Positions 43,181 through 55,027 of a DNA stretch of 64,000 nt are shown here, piece after piece. Positions within the stretch are counted from its first letter, which is position 1, and every line of letters starts with the position of its first letter. Source of the stretch: Oegoconia quadripuncta (lineage: Eukaryota; Arthropoda; Insecta; Lepidoptera; Autostichidae); assembly GCA_949316235.1 (NCBI GenBank), contig OX438750.1, positions 18,106,865 to 18,170,864 on the forward strand, given 5' to 3'. A program made the translations under genes and the position numbers. The notes under the pieces were generated by a model, which saw only the letters and a program-made list of their open reading frames with translations, had not been told where the DNA came from and did no database searches.

Positions 43181-45138
43181 CCATCAATCTACCGACCGAT
43201 TTAAGTTGATAGAAAATTTTGAAAATAAATAATTATGGTTGACATTTATATATAGGTTCTTAGTGCTCAATCAAGTTATCTGGTTAAGCCATAATCTTTT
43301 GTATTGTAGATACCACCAATGTCTACATATATTCACTGACAGTTTGTCCGCAACAGAAACATTTTTGCGGACCCGACCCGTAAAAAGTTTCATGTTTTTA
43401 TAGCTATTCTTAACAGATAAAGATCCCCTTTTGGCTGCTCAAGTCCACAAAGCTCCGAGACAGATGTCCAAATTTTTATCTCGCTTTTTAAAAGCTTAAG
43501 CCTTCGGATAAAAAGTTTATACTTATTCATTGCGAACAACACCTACGTAACGAGAGGCATTGTGCCCTATTAGAAAGAACGGATAAATGTGCCGTGAAAT
43601 GTTCGTATAATCCACTTAGAGGTATGTCGTCGCTTTTTGTCAAAATAGAGGTTCATTGGAATGTAAAAAACTGACGCCGCGGGGCGCCCTGTGTGTAAAT
43701 AGAGGTTGTCGGGGGGTGCTTTGCTTGCTGAGCAAGGCTATACAGTCTTGAGCAATAATAGTGAGTAAGAGGCGACAGATGGGAATGGATGTTTGATTTT
43801 CATTTGCATAAGGTGATGTGGATGTGTAGTAGAGATGATATGTACCTATGTTAGACACTTGTTTATTTTTTTAATTTATGGATGATCAATATATCTAATT
43901 ATATTAATATATAAGGTAGGTTCCTGAGCGATTGTCACGACCATCCCGCAATCCAAACGCGTGGATTTACGTTAATGAAATTTGCCAGTTGTTTCATTTG
44001 ATTGTATAGAGGGGCATTGAGAAGGGGTTTTATGAATTTTTACTCCAAATCACTGTATTGCATGCACAAAAAAACAATTACAGCGACACTTAGCTATTAA
44101 TAAGTAAGATTTCCAAAAAGCGAGCTTATTTTTAAATGTGCAGTGAAATGTTCTTAACTTCCATCAAACTCGACATAGGACAATAACTATAGTGATAACA
44201 ATATTTCAAACAAAAGTCAAGATATGAACTATATAAAAAAATTTAAATTGCATTTAAACTCAACTAGGGTACTAAATAAATTTGTGTTTTAGCTGTTTTC
44301 ATAAGTCTTTGTGAAAAAAGGCTAAATCCCTAAAATAACGATATTTAATGGCAGTCGTTCAATAAAAAAAGCTAGATGGCGCTTAAAAACGCGCCATAAA
44401 TTGTTTCCATTTTCTTTTGCTATGTTTTACCATGATAAATATTGGCATTTCTTTCGAGAAGCTATTTTAAAATAATTAGAAAAATGAAAAAGGACCACTG
44501 AAAAGACTTTTTAAAATTATATGTCGCAGAATGCGATAAAGTAGCGAGGGACATATATTATAATGTCATTCTTTTCTCATGCGCAGTCCTACCCCATATC
44601 GACTGGCCTGTTCACCCAGACAGACTTACTGAAGAATGATTTGACCGTGCGACTAGACTCTGTATATGCCAAGTATACGACGAATTACTTGTTTTGACTG
44701 AAACTGACTTACAAACTGAAAAAATAAGAGAAATAAGACATGGCTATTATGGGCTAGATCCCTTTGCCTTCTCCTAGAGGAGAGAATAAAACGAAAAAAA
44801 AAGCAATGCGTGGTAACCTACTTACTTTTTCTGTGATCGAAGCTTACACTGTATTTGAAAATGGTATAGTGCTTACAGTTTATACTTTTATAGGTACTTA
44901 ATGTTCGATTTTATATATCGCATTTATGGTTTAGCAAAATGTTACCATTGATTGAATAGTGAACGAATGACATACAACCTCAAGGAACTTTAGTAGTTTG
45001 TTATGTCTATAGCAAATGCTCTTATACATTTATTTTATAAGAAGTTACGCTAACACTTAATTATTCATAATATAAATTGAAAATTTAGAAAAACCCCGAA
45101 AAACAACTGTTTAAATCATCCAGATAGACCAAATCAAT
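43181..45138. other. Long unassigned stretch
   Basis: No supported gene. 43660-43720 is GC-rich (GACGCCGCGGGGCGCCCTG). 44640-44820 might be eroded LINE DNA but gives no readable protein. Confidence 0.35.
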
Positions 45139-45233
45139 TGTGTTAACACTTTCACGGACAGTGAACCAAACACAATAGGAGTTTTATTGTTATAACATCT
45201 ATTTATAGGCGTTCAGTGTCGCAAAAGTGTTAA
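45139..45233. mobile_element. Small TIR element (possible MITE)
   Basis: GTTAACACTTTCACGGACAG at the left and, inverted, TTAACACTTTTGCGACACTG at the right form imperfect arms of about 25 bases. Confidence 0.4.
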
Positions 45234-45475
45234 AAGCTAAATATGTTCGAAATGACTTAACCAATTTTCTTCAAACATGGCTAAGAAGCCGTCGTCTCTT
45301 TTAGTCTTTTATATAAAGAAACTGCATTCAAATCGGCTCACGCATTACGGAGATACGTCCGCATAAAGACTGGACTCACACATAAACACACACACACAGC
45401 CCACCCATATACACATAATGCCGTTAAACACATAACACCGGTCGTTCCTCGTCGGGGGCTAAAAGAAGTCCTAAC
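45234..45475 (+). repeat. Interspersed repeat (GAAATGACTTAACC family)
   Basis: A block with CTTCAAACATGGCTAAGAAG, ATACGTCCGCATAAAGACTG and CGTTCCTCGTCGGGGG, in the same order as a second copy at 51407-51602. Non-coding. Confidence 0.5.
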
Positions 45476-46135
45476 AGGTAAGAGGAACTCATGGTTAATT
45501 AGTGTTATATAAATTAGATTTCACTTTGCAGATAAGTTTTGATTAACTGAAAGAAGATAAATGAGGCATTTATACCGTCTCTATTCATTGCCGAGTTACC
45601 CACGCTAATTCACACATCGCCATAAACCTTGAATAGAATGTCACCGTGCGATAGGCCCCAAAGGCCCCCGACCACAAAGTCCGGCCATTCAGACCTCCTA
45701 CAATAGTTTTTGTCACCTCGACCGTACCAGCTTCGGCGTTAATATCTTGTTCAACTTTGATTTATGTGGCAAAGTTTAGAAGCAAATGCCTTTGTTGATA
45801 GCCAGCTTCAAATTCTTATGAAAAATTGTGCGAACACGCTCTGTTAGGAATTTCACGGCCTTTTCAACGGCTAAGTAAATGGATTGCGGGCACTTATGGG
45901 CTATTTATGGTAGTAAATGATTGATGATATGTTTACTTGTGCTCTTGTGTCAATTTGATTCAATACTTGATTAACGATCATGTGTTATGTATCTGCAAAA
46001 ACTGTTTTGTATATCAGCGCACGAGCAACTTTGTTAGCGATGCCTGATGATGATCATTGCATGTAAATATAATGGAGGAATAAATATTTCCATAGAATTC
46101 TTTTCAGTTATGTGGCTAAATATATATCTAATATA
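45476..46135. other. Unique-looking DNA, partly GC-richer
   Basis: 45580-45760 is GC-richer than the surroundings and not shared with other parts of the window. No coding signal. Confidence 0.35.
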
Positions 46136-46372
46136 ACATTATAAATGCAAAAGTTTGGATGTTAGTGTGTTTGTTTGTTTTTTGCTCAATCACGGTGAAA
46201 CGTATGAACAGATTTGGATGACATTTGGTATGTCAGTAGAATATACTCTGGAATAAGGCATAAGATATTTTTATCCCAATAAAGTGAGTAGTTCCCGCGG
46301 AATAAACAAATTAAACATATCCGCGGTAAAGTTATAGGGAAGGCAAGCCGCGGGTGGAAAGCTAGTCAGTAA
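46136..46372 (+). repeat. R3 repeat, well-preserved copy
   Basis: From AACATTATAAATGCAAAAGT, through CTCAATCACGGTGAAACG and GTTCCCGCGGAATAAACAAA, to GCCGCGGGTGGAAAGCTAGT. The CTAGT end is what a Helitron-type 3' terminus would look like, but no hairpin was verified. Confidence 0.6.
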
Positions 46373-46383
46373 TAAATAATATA

Positions 46384-46525
46384 CGTCATCATCACATCAG
46401 CCACAGGTAGTCAACTGTTAAACATAGACATAGGCCTAGATTTCCACAGTTACCGCAGTGGTGGATTCAGCGGCTTCCCGCGATCTATAACAGATATCCG
46501 TCTATCTTGTGATAGGTAGCAGCTT
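46384..46525 (+). repeat. Interspersed repeat (CATCATCACATCAGCC family)
   Basis: Blocks ACATAGACATAGGCCTAG and TCCGTCTATCTTGTGATAGG fit a common lepidopteran SINE/LINE-end family. Scraps of the same family are at 33165 and 33342. Confidence 0.4.
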
Positions 46526-47219
46526 GGAATAAAATACAATACGTTGTAACTCAATGAGTCCATAGTATTATCGTTGAAGGTCATCGTAATAACTGTTTGG
46601 GAAGAAATTCAGACATGCCAATAAAAATATAGTACCGGTGACGTCCGGCTCTATAGCGAGGATAGCTAGTGTAGATATGAAAAAGATGAAAGAGTCAATC
46701 ACCCATTAGGTCCGATTTTGTAGTTCCAACCATTCGCAACTCATTAAATTGTATTTTATTTAGAAAACCAACAGCTGTTTTCCAAATAGAATATTACAAT
46801 TGGTTTACCTTAAGTTTAGCCAATTACAGGTTTTCCTAAAGGAATAAAACATAGTATAGATACTCTTGGAGTGACAATTAAATGTACACAAAAAAGTTAG
46901 TTACATCTGAATATACTAATTTATAAGTTGAAAAGTACCTGTTGGGTGTGTATGTGTGATAGTTCTTTTTTTGAAAGTTGGTATATGGGTGCGATTTATG
47001 TGTAATTTTTAAAAAGTCACATTATTCGTAATCCCTTCACTTCACTTTTTGGAGGTTTTATGGTTCCATTTCGAGACCTATATGACAGTTTGACACTGGT
47101 TCATCATTGGTTAGTATCTAAATTCTGCGTGTAATGGATACTTTTTAATGAAATTGGCAACACAGCTTTCGAATGTTTTAAAAATGGGGAAAAACGGAGC
47201 AAATAGAAAACAAAATCGC
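46526..47219. other. No recognised feature
   Basis: AT-rich unassigned DNA. Confidence 0.4.
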
Positions 47220-47720
47220 ATGTAGAATTGATTCTGATTCGCGATGGAGTCGCGATACAGTTGCAACCAACTATATCTGCAGTAATGCAAACACGATACA
47301 ACATCGATGCAAATACGATCCAGTATCGATACAAACGACGACGACTTCCGTTCACACTTTTTTTTTATTTTTATGCACAACGGGTTGGTACTTGACCTCA
47401 ATCACACCTGATGTTAAGTGAAGATGAGGTCGAAGGTGGAAGCGTACTGACCCGGAAACCCCAACACATTTGGGGTTCCATCGTTAGGATAGACGAGTTA
47501 TTACATGTATTAAAATAAAGTAAATTACGACAGGAGCGGACGGATGACACACGGTGCGTGAATGGTAGCCGCGCGTGGCCGTACCTTCTATTCGCATCGA
47601 AATACGATACAGCAACGATACAAATGCGCGTGTGCATAGCTGTGCGTCTTCATCGATACAAACTCATGCATGAATCGATACAAATGTGTCGCGATGCAGT
47701 CGCGCGGCTGTCAAAAGCGC
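47220..47720 (+). repeat. Cluster of CGATACAA-type motifs split by a SINE-A scrap
   Basis: The word CGAT(A/G/C)CA(A/G) occurs about ten times, all on the plus strand, on both sides of the SINE-A piece. It may be an eroded minisatellite or one element interrupted by the SINE. Confidence 0.45.
47356..47475 (-). mobile_element. SINE-A 3' scrap, minus strand
   Basis: T-run (poly(A) on the minus strand), then TGCACAACGGGTTGGTACTT and CTGACCCGGAAACCCC. Truncated at 47475. Confidence 0.65.
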
Positions 47721-47814
47721 TTTGTGTCACTGCAAAAAGTCGCAGTGTGTAAGCGGCCTTACTTACAAGAGTGGTAGCCCAAGGGACGTGGCCACAGAAG
47801 GTTTTCCTTTATAT

Positions 47815-48035
47815 ATTAAAACAATTCCTTTATATAATAAATGAAATAGGGGGTGAAAGTTTCTATGAATCTTTATATTTTGTCTTATCGATTTGCTTGA
47901 AACTTGGTACAAATAGTTCACAATATAAATAATGAATTACGTATTTCAGGATTTTCAAAATTCAGCCCTTAAGGAGGTGAAAAGGGGTGGCAAAGTTTGT
48001 ATGGGAATCATTTAGCCTACGCGGACGAAGTTCTG
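47815..48035 (+). repeat. Repeat related to the Helitron-side DNA at 63.4-63.8 kb
   Basis: AGGATTTTCAAAATTCAGCC and AAGGGGTGGCAAAGTTTGTA match the complement of 63721-63776 with a few changes. A CTACGCGGACGAAGTT word resembles the Helitron 3' end at 62245. Confidence 0.45.
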
Positions 48036-48308
48036 CAGTGTGTAGTTCAAAAACGATTGGATATATGGAAAAGGTATATAGAATTAAAGTTATAGATAAT
48101 TTTATAAGCTTTCGTTACATCTTAAAACATTTTTGGCTATAACACAAAAATTTTTGTAAAGATATTAGCGAAAAACCTAAAATTGAGACGTTTGTCCCCC
48201 CTAACTCCGCCTCGCCTCGTAGACGTCAGGATTTTTGGTGTTTACTCTTTAAACACTCTGAATAAGTTTATGAAGAAATCGCTTAGGTTCCCGCTCACGC
48301 CCCTCTAT
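48036..48308. other. No recognised feature
   Basis: Unassigned; may continue the preceding repeat. Confidence 0.35.
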
Positions 48309-48466
48309 ACCCTCCTTTAGTAGCTGGTAGCTAGTCATGCGACCATTTAAAATGCCAACAAACCAAACCGAATAGGTACTAAACATGTACCTACCCCGCT
48401 AGGGATCGAACCCGCGACCTCCGATTCGTAAACCCTATGTTGTTTACATTGAGCCACGGAGGCGTA
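48309..48466 (-). mobile_element. SINE-A 5' part, minus strand
   Basis: On the minus strand it begins GCCTCCGTGGCTCAATG, has the B-box GGTTCGATCCC and ends in the middle of the body. Confidence 0.65.
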
Positions 48467-49486
48467 TTGAGTGAGATCAATCATATCTTAATAGGATCCT
48501 GTTACTTATACAGTTCATTCACATGTATACCATTCTAGCATATATAAATTCTCTACCAAATAAAACCGTTATAAATCTGACTCTACCAATAAGTCGCGTA
48601 ACTTTGTCGCGCGGAATATCAGTTCTTCCGAGTTTACCCAATAAAGGGTAACCCTTGATCCGTTAAGTAAACAGAAAAAAGAAAGGCTGGCGCGGCCCGC
48701 GAGGCGACGTAACGAGTAAATCACGGTAAGCGTGGGTTAGCGCGGGTAAGCTCAAATGCCCAGGACTCAGGCCGATAAATAGGAGCCACTGTTTTTATTT
48801 AGAAATAGAAACTTAGTAGACTTTTTTGCGCGAATTTGGTGAGAGGTGTGAACTCAGCGAGTGTTGTTAAATTTTTGTTTATATTTCATGAAATTTGAGC
48901 ATTCTGAGTTTTGAAGCTTTTATTAGTATAAGAGTTTTTATTGTACAGCAAAAGTCAGTGATAGTGTGCAAGTGAAGGGAAGTGTAAATTAAAGTAAAGC
49001 TTTCGAGTTTCCTCAAGAAGGAGCAAAATCTTCCGTAAAGCATTCTGCCACTTTACTGAAGAATTTCTACAGAATGTTTTCGTGTTTAGGCTGATGGCTC
49101 TACTGCCAAGCCATAATTAATAAAAAAAAAATGAGTGATGTAGTACTTCTTAAATAACTACATCCATACCATAAATTTAAAAAGAGCAGAAAAATTAATT
49201 GTTATTTGTGAGTAAGTCAATATCTACGTGTAAAAAAATATTATTTTTTTCAATCTCTTATTTGCCCCTGTGATGTTCTAATGAAAGACCTCCACATAAC
49301 TCGCTCAGAATCTTAGGGAGAGGGTAGTGACTGAAAACCAGCGCTACGATCATGTTCTCAAGTTAAGCAAATGCTGAGTCACTTCATTTTGCCTAAAAAT
49401 AATATCTAAGTATTACTAGCCAAATCTACATAATATTTTATAATCTGTAACTAAGAAAACTGATTTAATCTACCTACATCTATACC
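48467..49486. other. Unique-looking stretch with a GC-richer block
   Basis: 48590-48790 contains CGCGGCCCGCGAGGCGACGT and a TATA-like GATAAATAG at 48774. It is followed by purine-rich DNA. It could be a promoter with a non-coding exon, but no splice-bounded coding exon was found. Confidence 0.25.
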
Positions 49487-49640
49487 GGATGAGTTTTTTT
49501 ACCTTAAGAAAAAAAAATAGGGCACATTAAGTAAATGAAATAGAAGGTAGTGTATTTTTTTTTAAACTATCATCGAATAAAGCGTTAATTTTGTCATTTG
49601 ACGGTAGCGTTTAATTTTTAGTTAATTTAACGGGTAATTT
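49487..49640. mobile_element. MITE-C left-end fragment
   Basis: TACCGGATGAGTTTTTTTACC opens the piece, and ACTATCATCGAATAAAGCG follows. The right TIR is missing. Confidence 0.55.
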
Positions 49641-49649
49641 TTAATTTTT

Positions 49650-49822
49650 TAATCCGGCGGGAACTACTCACTTTATCGGGATAAAAAAATACCCTATGTT
49701 ATCCAGGGTATGTTCTACCTATATACCAAATTTTCATCGTCATTCATCCGTTTCACCGTGATAGGGCAACAACTAAACAAATAAATAAATAAACATCCAT
49801 TTTCGCATTTATAATATTGGTT
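49650..49822 (-). repeat. R3 repeat, minus strand
   Basis: Reverse-orientation copy: GGCGGGAACTACTCACTTTA, CCGTTTCACCGTGATAGGG and ATTTTCGCATTTATAATATT. Confidence 0.6.
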
Positions 49823-50103
49823 AGATTTTTTAAAGTGTTATTTATATTTTACTTGTGCTTAGTATATTTGTGGAATATGCCGAATTTCACTATTGCCTTT
49901 ATTCCACCTCTCACAAGATACACTCAGCTCCACACCAACAGCAGTCTCGTAAGTCCCGTAACCCGTTTAGTTCACCTTCCAATATCCCCGAGTAAACGGG
50001 ACGTGAGCCAGCTCGGTTTTCCGTTTAATACGGCGCGTTTATAAGATGCGTTGGCGCAGGGTATTTTTGACTCCTTATCAATTAATCAATTGCCATACAT
50101 ACA
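49823..50103. other. Unique-looking GC-richer block
   Basis: 49890-50060 is non-repetitive within the window and richer in GC. The 75-codon open stretch there has no motif. Confidence 0.3.
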
Positions 50104-50708
50104 TAACTACACGACCTTAATCCCAAAGGGGGTGGTCAGAGATATCCCAAACATTAGTATTTAGGTGTTACAAAAATTTAAAGTTTAATGCTTGAAACAA
50201 TATCTACGGTTCACCATTTTAAATATATACAGAAAGTCAAAGTCAAAGTCAAAAATGCTTTATTTTGTAGATACAAAGAGTACACTTAAAATAGTCAATT
50301 TTACATACTAAGCAAGCAGTAGCTTAAAAATTTAAAATTTCAAGTTCAAAATGCAATTTTTCCCTGAGAAGAAACTCGAAGGGTTGCTCTTTTAAAATCA
50401 GGCTTTGATTATTTATTATATTACAAACAGGTTTTTATATTTCATTTTGTGAAATAGCCTGGCATGCGAACGATCTGATTATGTCCAGGGATGATTATCA
50501 TCTAAATAGTCTGATATTTTATAATATGCTTTCTCAATAAGTTTCTGTTTTATAGTATCTTTAAATTTATTGAGAGGAAGATTGTGTCATGATCAACTGC
50601 GCATGTGACAGGGGACGAGCCCATCGCCGTTAAAAGATGCAAGTCTTTAGATAGTTTTTGGAGTCCCACGGGAAGAGATGGGTTGGTTCCATTCTTTTAA
50701 GTGCCGAA
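50104..50708 (-). repeat. Repeat-M copy 5, split by a LINE tail
   Basis: The two parts, 50104-50231 and about 50588-50708, together make one minus-strand Repeat-M. The interruption falls at the position between the AGAAATGCAC-like and GACAGGGG-like blocks of the other copies. Confidence 0.65.
50232..50587 (-). mobile_element. LINE 3' UTR inserted in Repeat-M
   Basis: On the minus strand it ends with AAATAAAGCATTTTTGACTT followed by a (TTTGAC)n tail. It also has the AGAGCAACCCTTCGAGTTTC block of LINE 3' UTRs seen at 59200. There is no coding remnant. Confidence 0.55.
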
Positions 50709-50735
50709 TCCAAAAAGGACCATCATCTAATCTAA

Positions 50736-50955
50736 CTATTATAAATACGAAAATTTGGATGTTTGTTTGTTGCTCAATCACGGCGAAACGGATGAACGGA
50801 TTTGGATGAAATTTGATATATAGGTAGAACATTCGCTGGATAAAAAAAGGATATTATCTCGATAAAGTCAGTAGTTCTTGCGGCGTTAACAAATTAAACA
50901 TATCATAGATATAAGTTATTCCAAGCAGGAGAAGATGCGAGCAGAAGCTGGTGGT
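50736..50955 (+). repeat. R3 repeat
   Basis: ATTATAAATACGAAAATTTG, CTCAATCACGGCGAAACGGA and GAACGGATTTGGATGAAATT are present. The right end is eroded. Confidence 0.6.
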
Positions 50956-51011
50956 AACATAAATTCAAAATTATAAACTCCAAAGAACTACAACATAGTA
51001 ATGTCGACCTG

Positions 51012-51357
51012 GACCCCTATTCTCGCACACTCGACATTTTTCTATCGATAGGCATGGGCTCCAGGAGCCTGATTCTCACATACTCGAGATTTCAATGTCG
51101 AACGACATCAATAGGTTTGTCACTTTTACACACGTATATAAGTGTGAAAGAGATAGACATGCCAATGTCTATCGATAGACAAATGTCGAGTGTGCGAGAA
51201 TAGGGGTCCTGAGCCCCGATTCTCGCGCGTTCGACATATCACTGCCGATAGACATTGGTATATCTATCTCTTTCACACTTACATGCATGTGCAAAAGCGA
51301 CAGATCTATGGATGTCTATCGACAGAGAAATGTCGAATGCGCGAGAATTGGGGTCCA
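51012..51357. mobile_element. Cluster of nested foldback MITEs
   Basis: Three related ends are seen: GGACCCCTATTCTCGCACAC (51012), GGAGCCTGATTCTCACATAC (about 51063) and GAGCCCCGATTCTCGCGCGT (51212). Each pairs with an inverted partner ending near 51209 or 51357. The internal words CTATCGATAGACA and TCTCTTTCACACTTA are shared. One copy appears inserted in another, with a third directly adjoining. Confidence 0.65.
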
Positions 51358-51406
51358 GGTATATTAAGGAGTACCTGTATATACCTGGTTGACATTATTA
51401 TTTTTG

Positions 51407-51602
51407 TTAAAAGTGAAATATCTTCGAAACGGCTAGACCGACTTTCATCAAACATGGCTAACAAACTTTCGACCTTAAATTTGAAAACACCGCACGGAAA
51501 TCGGAGTACGCATTAATTGAGATACATCCGGATAAAGATTAGACACGCACACATTCACATGCAGCGCTATCAAACATAATCGTTTTTCGTCGGGGATCGG
51601 GG
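51407..51602 (+). repeat. Interspersed repeat, second copy of the 45234 family
   Basis: GAAACGGCTAGACCGACTTT, TCAAACATGGCTAACAAAC, then CGTTTTTCGTCGGGGATCGG. Confidence 0.5.
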
Positions 51603-53799
51603 AAAGTGGGCGGAAGATTTTTCTCTTTTCTATGGCTTTTACTAGGACTTTACGATTCTTCTCCCGAACACACTTTGAAGTTATAGTTTTGGTTACTGGT
51701 TTTATAATTCTCAAAATATCTAACTTTAAAATTTTATTAATATTTATAGGTAGGTATTGCTATCATATACCTATTATACAATATTTCTATATGTATACCT
51801 AATTTATACAATATATGTGAGACAGCTATTAGCCCTCCTTATGATCTACAAATTTCTCAAAGCCGTAGGTTATCTGTAAGGGATCGCTTTTAGTGATAAA
51901 GCCACCTAAATTATTTTGTGCAATAAATTGTGTATTGTATATCATTTCGGTACACACACAACAAAACTCTAAACAAATTGACTTATTGGAAACCGTATCA
52001 ATCTTGTGCCAATAAGCAGCACCCTGTATAAGCAACAATGGCGAAATAAAGCGTAACGACCGGGCACCCACACTGACCCCGTCGCCCAACTACTTTCCGA
52101 ACACCCTTTACACAAATTGATTTTAAATGGCGATTTATTTCCGCTTCATATCGCCGATCCGATCTTCGTATGAGTTTTACGGGGGCTTTAGGTAGGGTTA
52201 AGGAAGTCGAAGTTATAAAACAGTTTATTTCTTTTTCAGGGCGACGGTTAAGCCCTTAATTATACCGGATTAAGACCCCACCGTTTATTGTGTTAGATCT
52301 AACTTCAGTGAAGTCCTTGTTAAACAAAGATTGACAGGAGATTGCAGAATGGACAAGTATGAAATGACAACTTTTTAAAGTTTCCAATAATGTCAGTAAG
52401 AGTTGTAAAACTAATCGCAACAATTCTGCTCGTAACACATAACGGGTGTTTTGAAATAAAAGTTATGTTCGGACAGAGTTTCACCCTTTTGCGAATTTGT
52501 GCAAATTACTTTATGAGCGCGCTTTCAATGAAGTTGCGTTCCGTTGTCGTTTACAACTGCATCGAGACGGAACGGGCTTTGGAAACTCGATATACCCGGC
52601 TACGTTAGGATGGAATCCCGATTTTATTGGCCCCGTATAGTCCAAAGTGTCGAACCCTAAACCGTCGGTTAATAGAAATAAATAGTAACCCTTCGGTGGC
52701 GGCGCGTTTGCTGCCGAAAGGTTTACTTTTATTGCCGGTGACTTTCTTTTACTACTACCCCTTCATAATTGCGAGGGTTGAGCGAAATAATAGAAATTCG
52801 CAATTTTTACACAAAAATCCTATTGTGACACTTTTTAGCAAACTTGCTTAGTTTTTGTCAAAACAATATAAATTATTTTTGCAATAACAATTTAAAACAT
52901 TTGAGTAAGTGACAACATTGGCATTAACATTGGTAAAAACTATTAGAATTGTTTCTTTATAAACAAAGTCAAAAAATACATAAACACGTAATAAAGTCCT
53001 TGTTGGTAGGTAGGTATTCATTTACAGTGACAAAACAATTAACAAAATTATAACGTCACACAAAGTAGTCATTAAAAAAACAATATTAATAAATTCACAG
53101 ACTCAGCGGGAGTCCTTGCTTTCTGAAACGGCAATAGCAAAACGAAACTATAAATAGTCGCTTGAAACATTTTTTTGCTTTAATGGCTACTTCCAGATTG
53201 AGACATTTTGCGACCGCAAAGGCTATGCAGCGGGGGGTTACGACTGTTGCGACCGACTCACTATTTTTTTCACTTTCCTAGTAACCTGTCAATATGACAT
53301 CGAAAATCATGAGAGTCGTAAGTAATGCGAGCAAAAGGGACGAATTGGAGATAATGTTATGTGTCAGCTATGAGAAAGTTGGGTGACAATAGTAGGATGA
53401 TGAAGGTTTTGCGGTTGAAATGTTACAAAGGTGGGTGGGTTGACAAGTGCTGTAATATATCTGCTATTGCGCATTAAATGTAGTTCAAAAGAAAGCAAAC
53501 GTATGATTTGAAGGGAATGGTTTTTCAGTTTCCACATACATTTCACATGTGGACATAATACATATAACGTATTACTATAGTGTATGTTATATGGTGATAT
53601 GTGTACTTGCTTAAGCACCTATATATATCGCTAGCATATATACATATATAACACACACATATATGTTAAGCAGATAAGGACGACCGGGTTCACCTGCCGC
53701 AAATATACTTATTATGGTTACTAGGTTGACTCGCTCCACTGTTCATAGCCGCTATTATTTTAACTTAATTAAAGATTTTTTGTATTTTGTATAACTTTA
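51603..53799. other. Long unique-looking stretch
   Basis: None of the repeat families of this window occurs here. 52040-52850 is GC-richer, with several short open stretches but no recognisable domain or splice-framed exon. It is a possible conserved non-coding region or intron of a host gene. Confidence 0.3.
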
Positions 53800-54030
53800 T
53801 GATCTTTAGACCCATATGGGGTGGTTAGAGTTAGAAATATTTCAAATATAAGTGATTGAAAGTGCACCTTTCGAAATTACAAAAAGTACTAAGTGACAGT
53901 GGACGATTCTTATCACTGCTCATCGCCATTGAGACGTGTAAGTTTATAGATATTTTTGGTGTAAATTCTCTTAGTTGTCTATTATAACATCCACGGGAAC
54001 AGACGGGGTAGTTCCGTCAGAAAACACACG
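53800..54030 (-). repeat. Repeat-M copy 6, diverged, minus strand
   Basis: CCCATATGGGGTGGTTAGAG at one end and ATCCACGGGAACAGACGGGG at the other, in reverse orientation. Confidence 0.55.
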
Positions 54031-55027
54031 GTACATACTCGAATTCCAATTCCAGGCGTACATTATTGAAACTTAAATGACATCATTTAGTGTCTCATTT
54101 CCAATAGAGATTCTCGCTAAACGTATAGCTGGAAGCTCGAAAAAATCAGTGTCAATATGTAGGAAAAAAAACTACTGAAAATCCTATCCTTTCTTAAATG
54201 TTTAAGTGATTGCGCTATAGGTAGGTGCTAAAACCAAAAAAATAAACGGTTTATTTCAAGTCCTTGAAAAGGTTTTTAAGTATGGACACATATAGTTAGT
54301 AATAAAACGATACAGAAATTATGAGATTTTCTGATGTCTAATAATAGTCAAGCGCTAACCCCTTGTGGTAATAAACATAATATGATATTATTATTGCAAT
54401 GATTGCAAGATACTTGAAATCAAAATGATAATTTAATGTGTTGCTGTAGGGTGATTTGGCAGTGCCATGCATTTATGTGTCACATTATGACCCAAACTCT
54501 GTCTTTTACAGCATTTATACTGGTAAAATATGGATTGCGTGTAAAATGAAATTGTTCTAGTAGCAACTATAGCGGCCTATTTCAAGTTGGTCTTCACATC
54601 TAGTTATCACTCTTCATAATTTCCCAGCAAAATATTTTAGGATTCCGTATCTCAAAATGCAAACAACGGAATGGTTATAGGACAATTTTTTTCATCATTC
54701 TATCAACACCGTTTTTCTCAGGAATGACAAGTTAGAGGTATTAGTTGAGATGAGACTACTGATCAAGTACAAATCTCTAGAAAGTTCATGTTTCTCAAAC
54801 TCAACTGAGTAAAAATTTAGAACCTATCATGAATGACTGACTCATCAAACGTTACCCTATACTACATTAATTCTCTGCCTATACATACCACAATTTTAAG
54901 AAAAAACCGAAGCTCTTTAAATTCAAATTTTGTAAATGTGTATTTATGTGTCAAACTTTATTTTGGCGTCCATTTCATACAGAGTTTAAGTACAATTATA
55001 TACATTGGTCGCATTCTCTATTAATAG
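54031..55027. other. No recognised feature
   Basis: AT-rich unassigned DNA. Confidence 0.4.
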
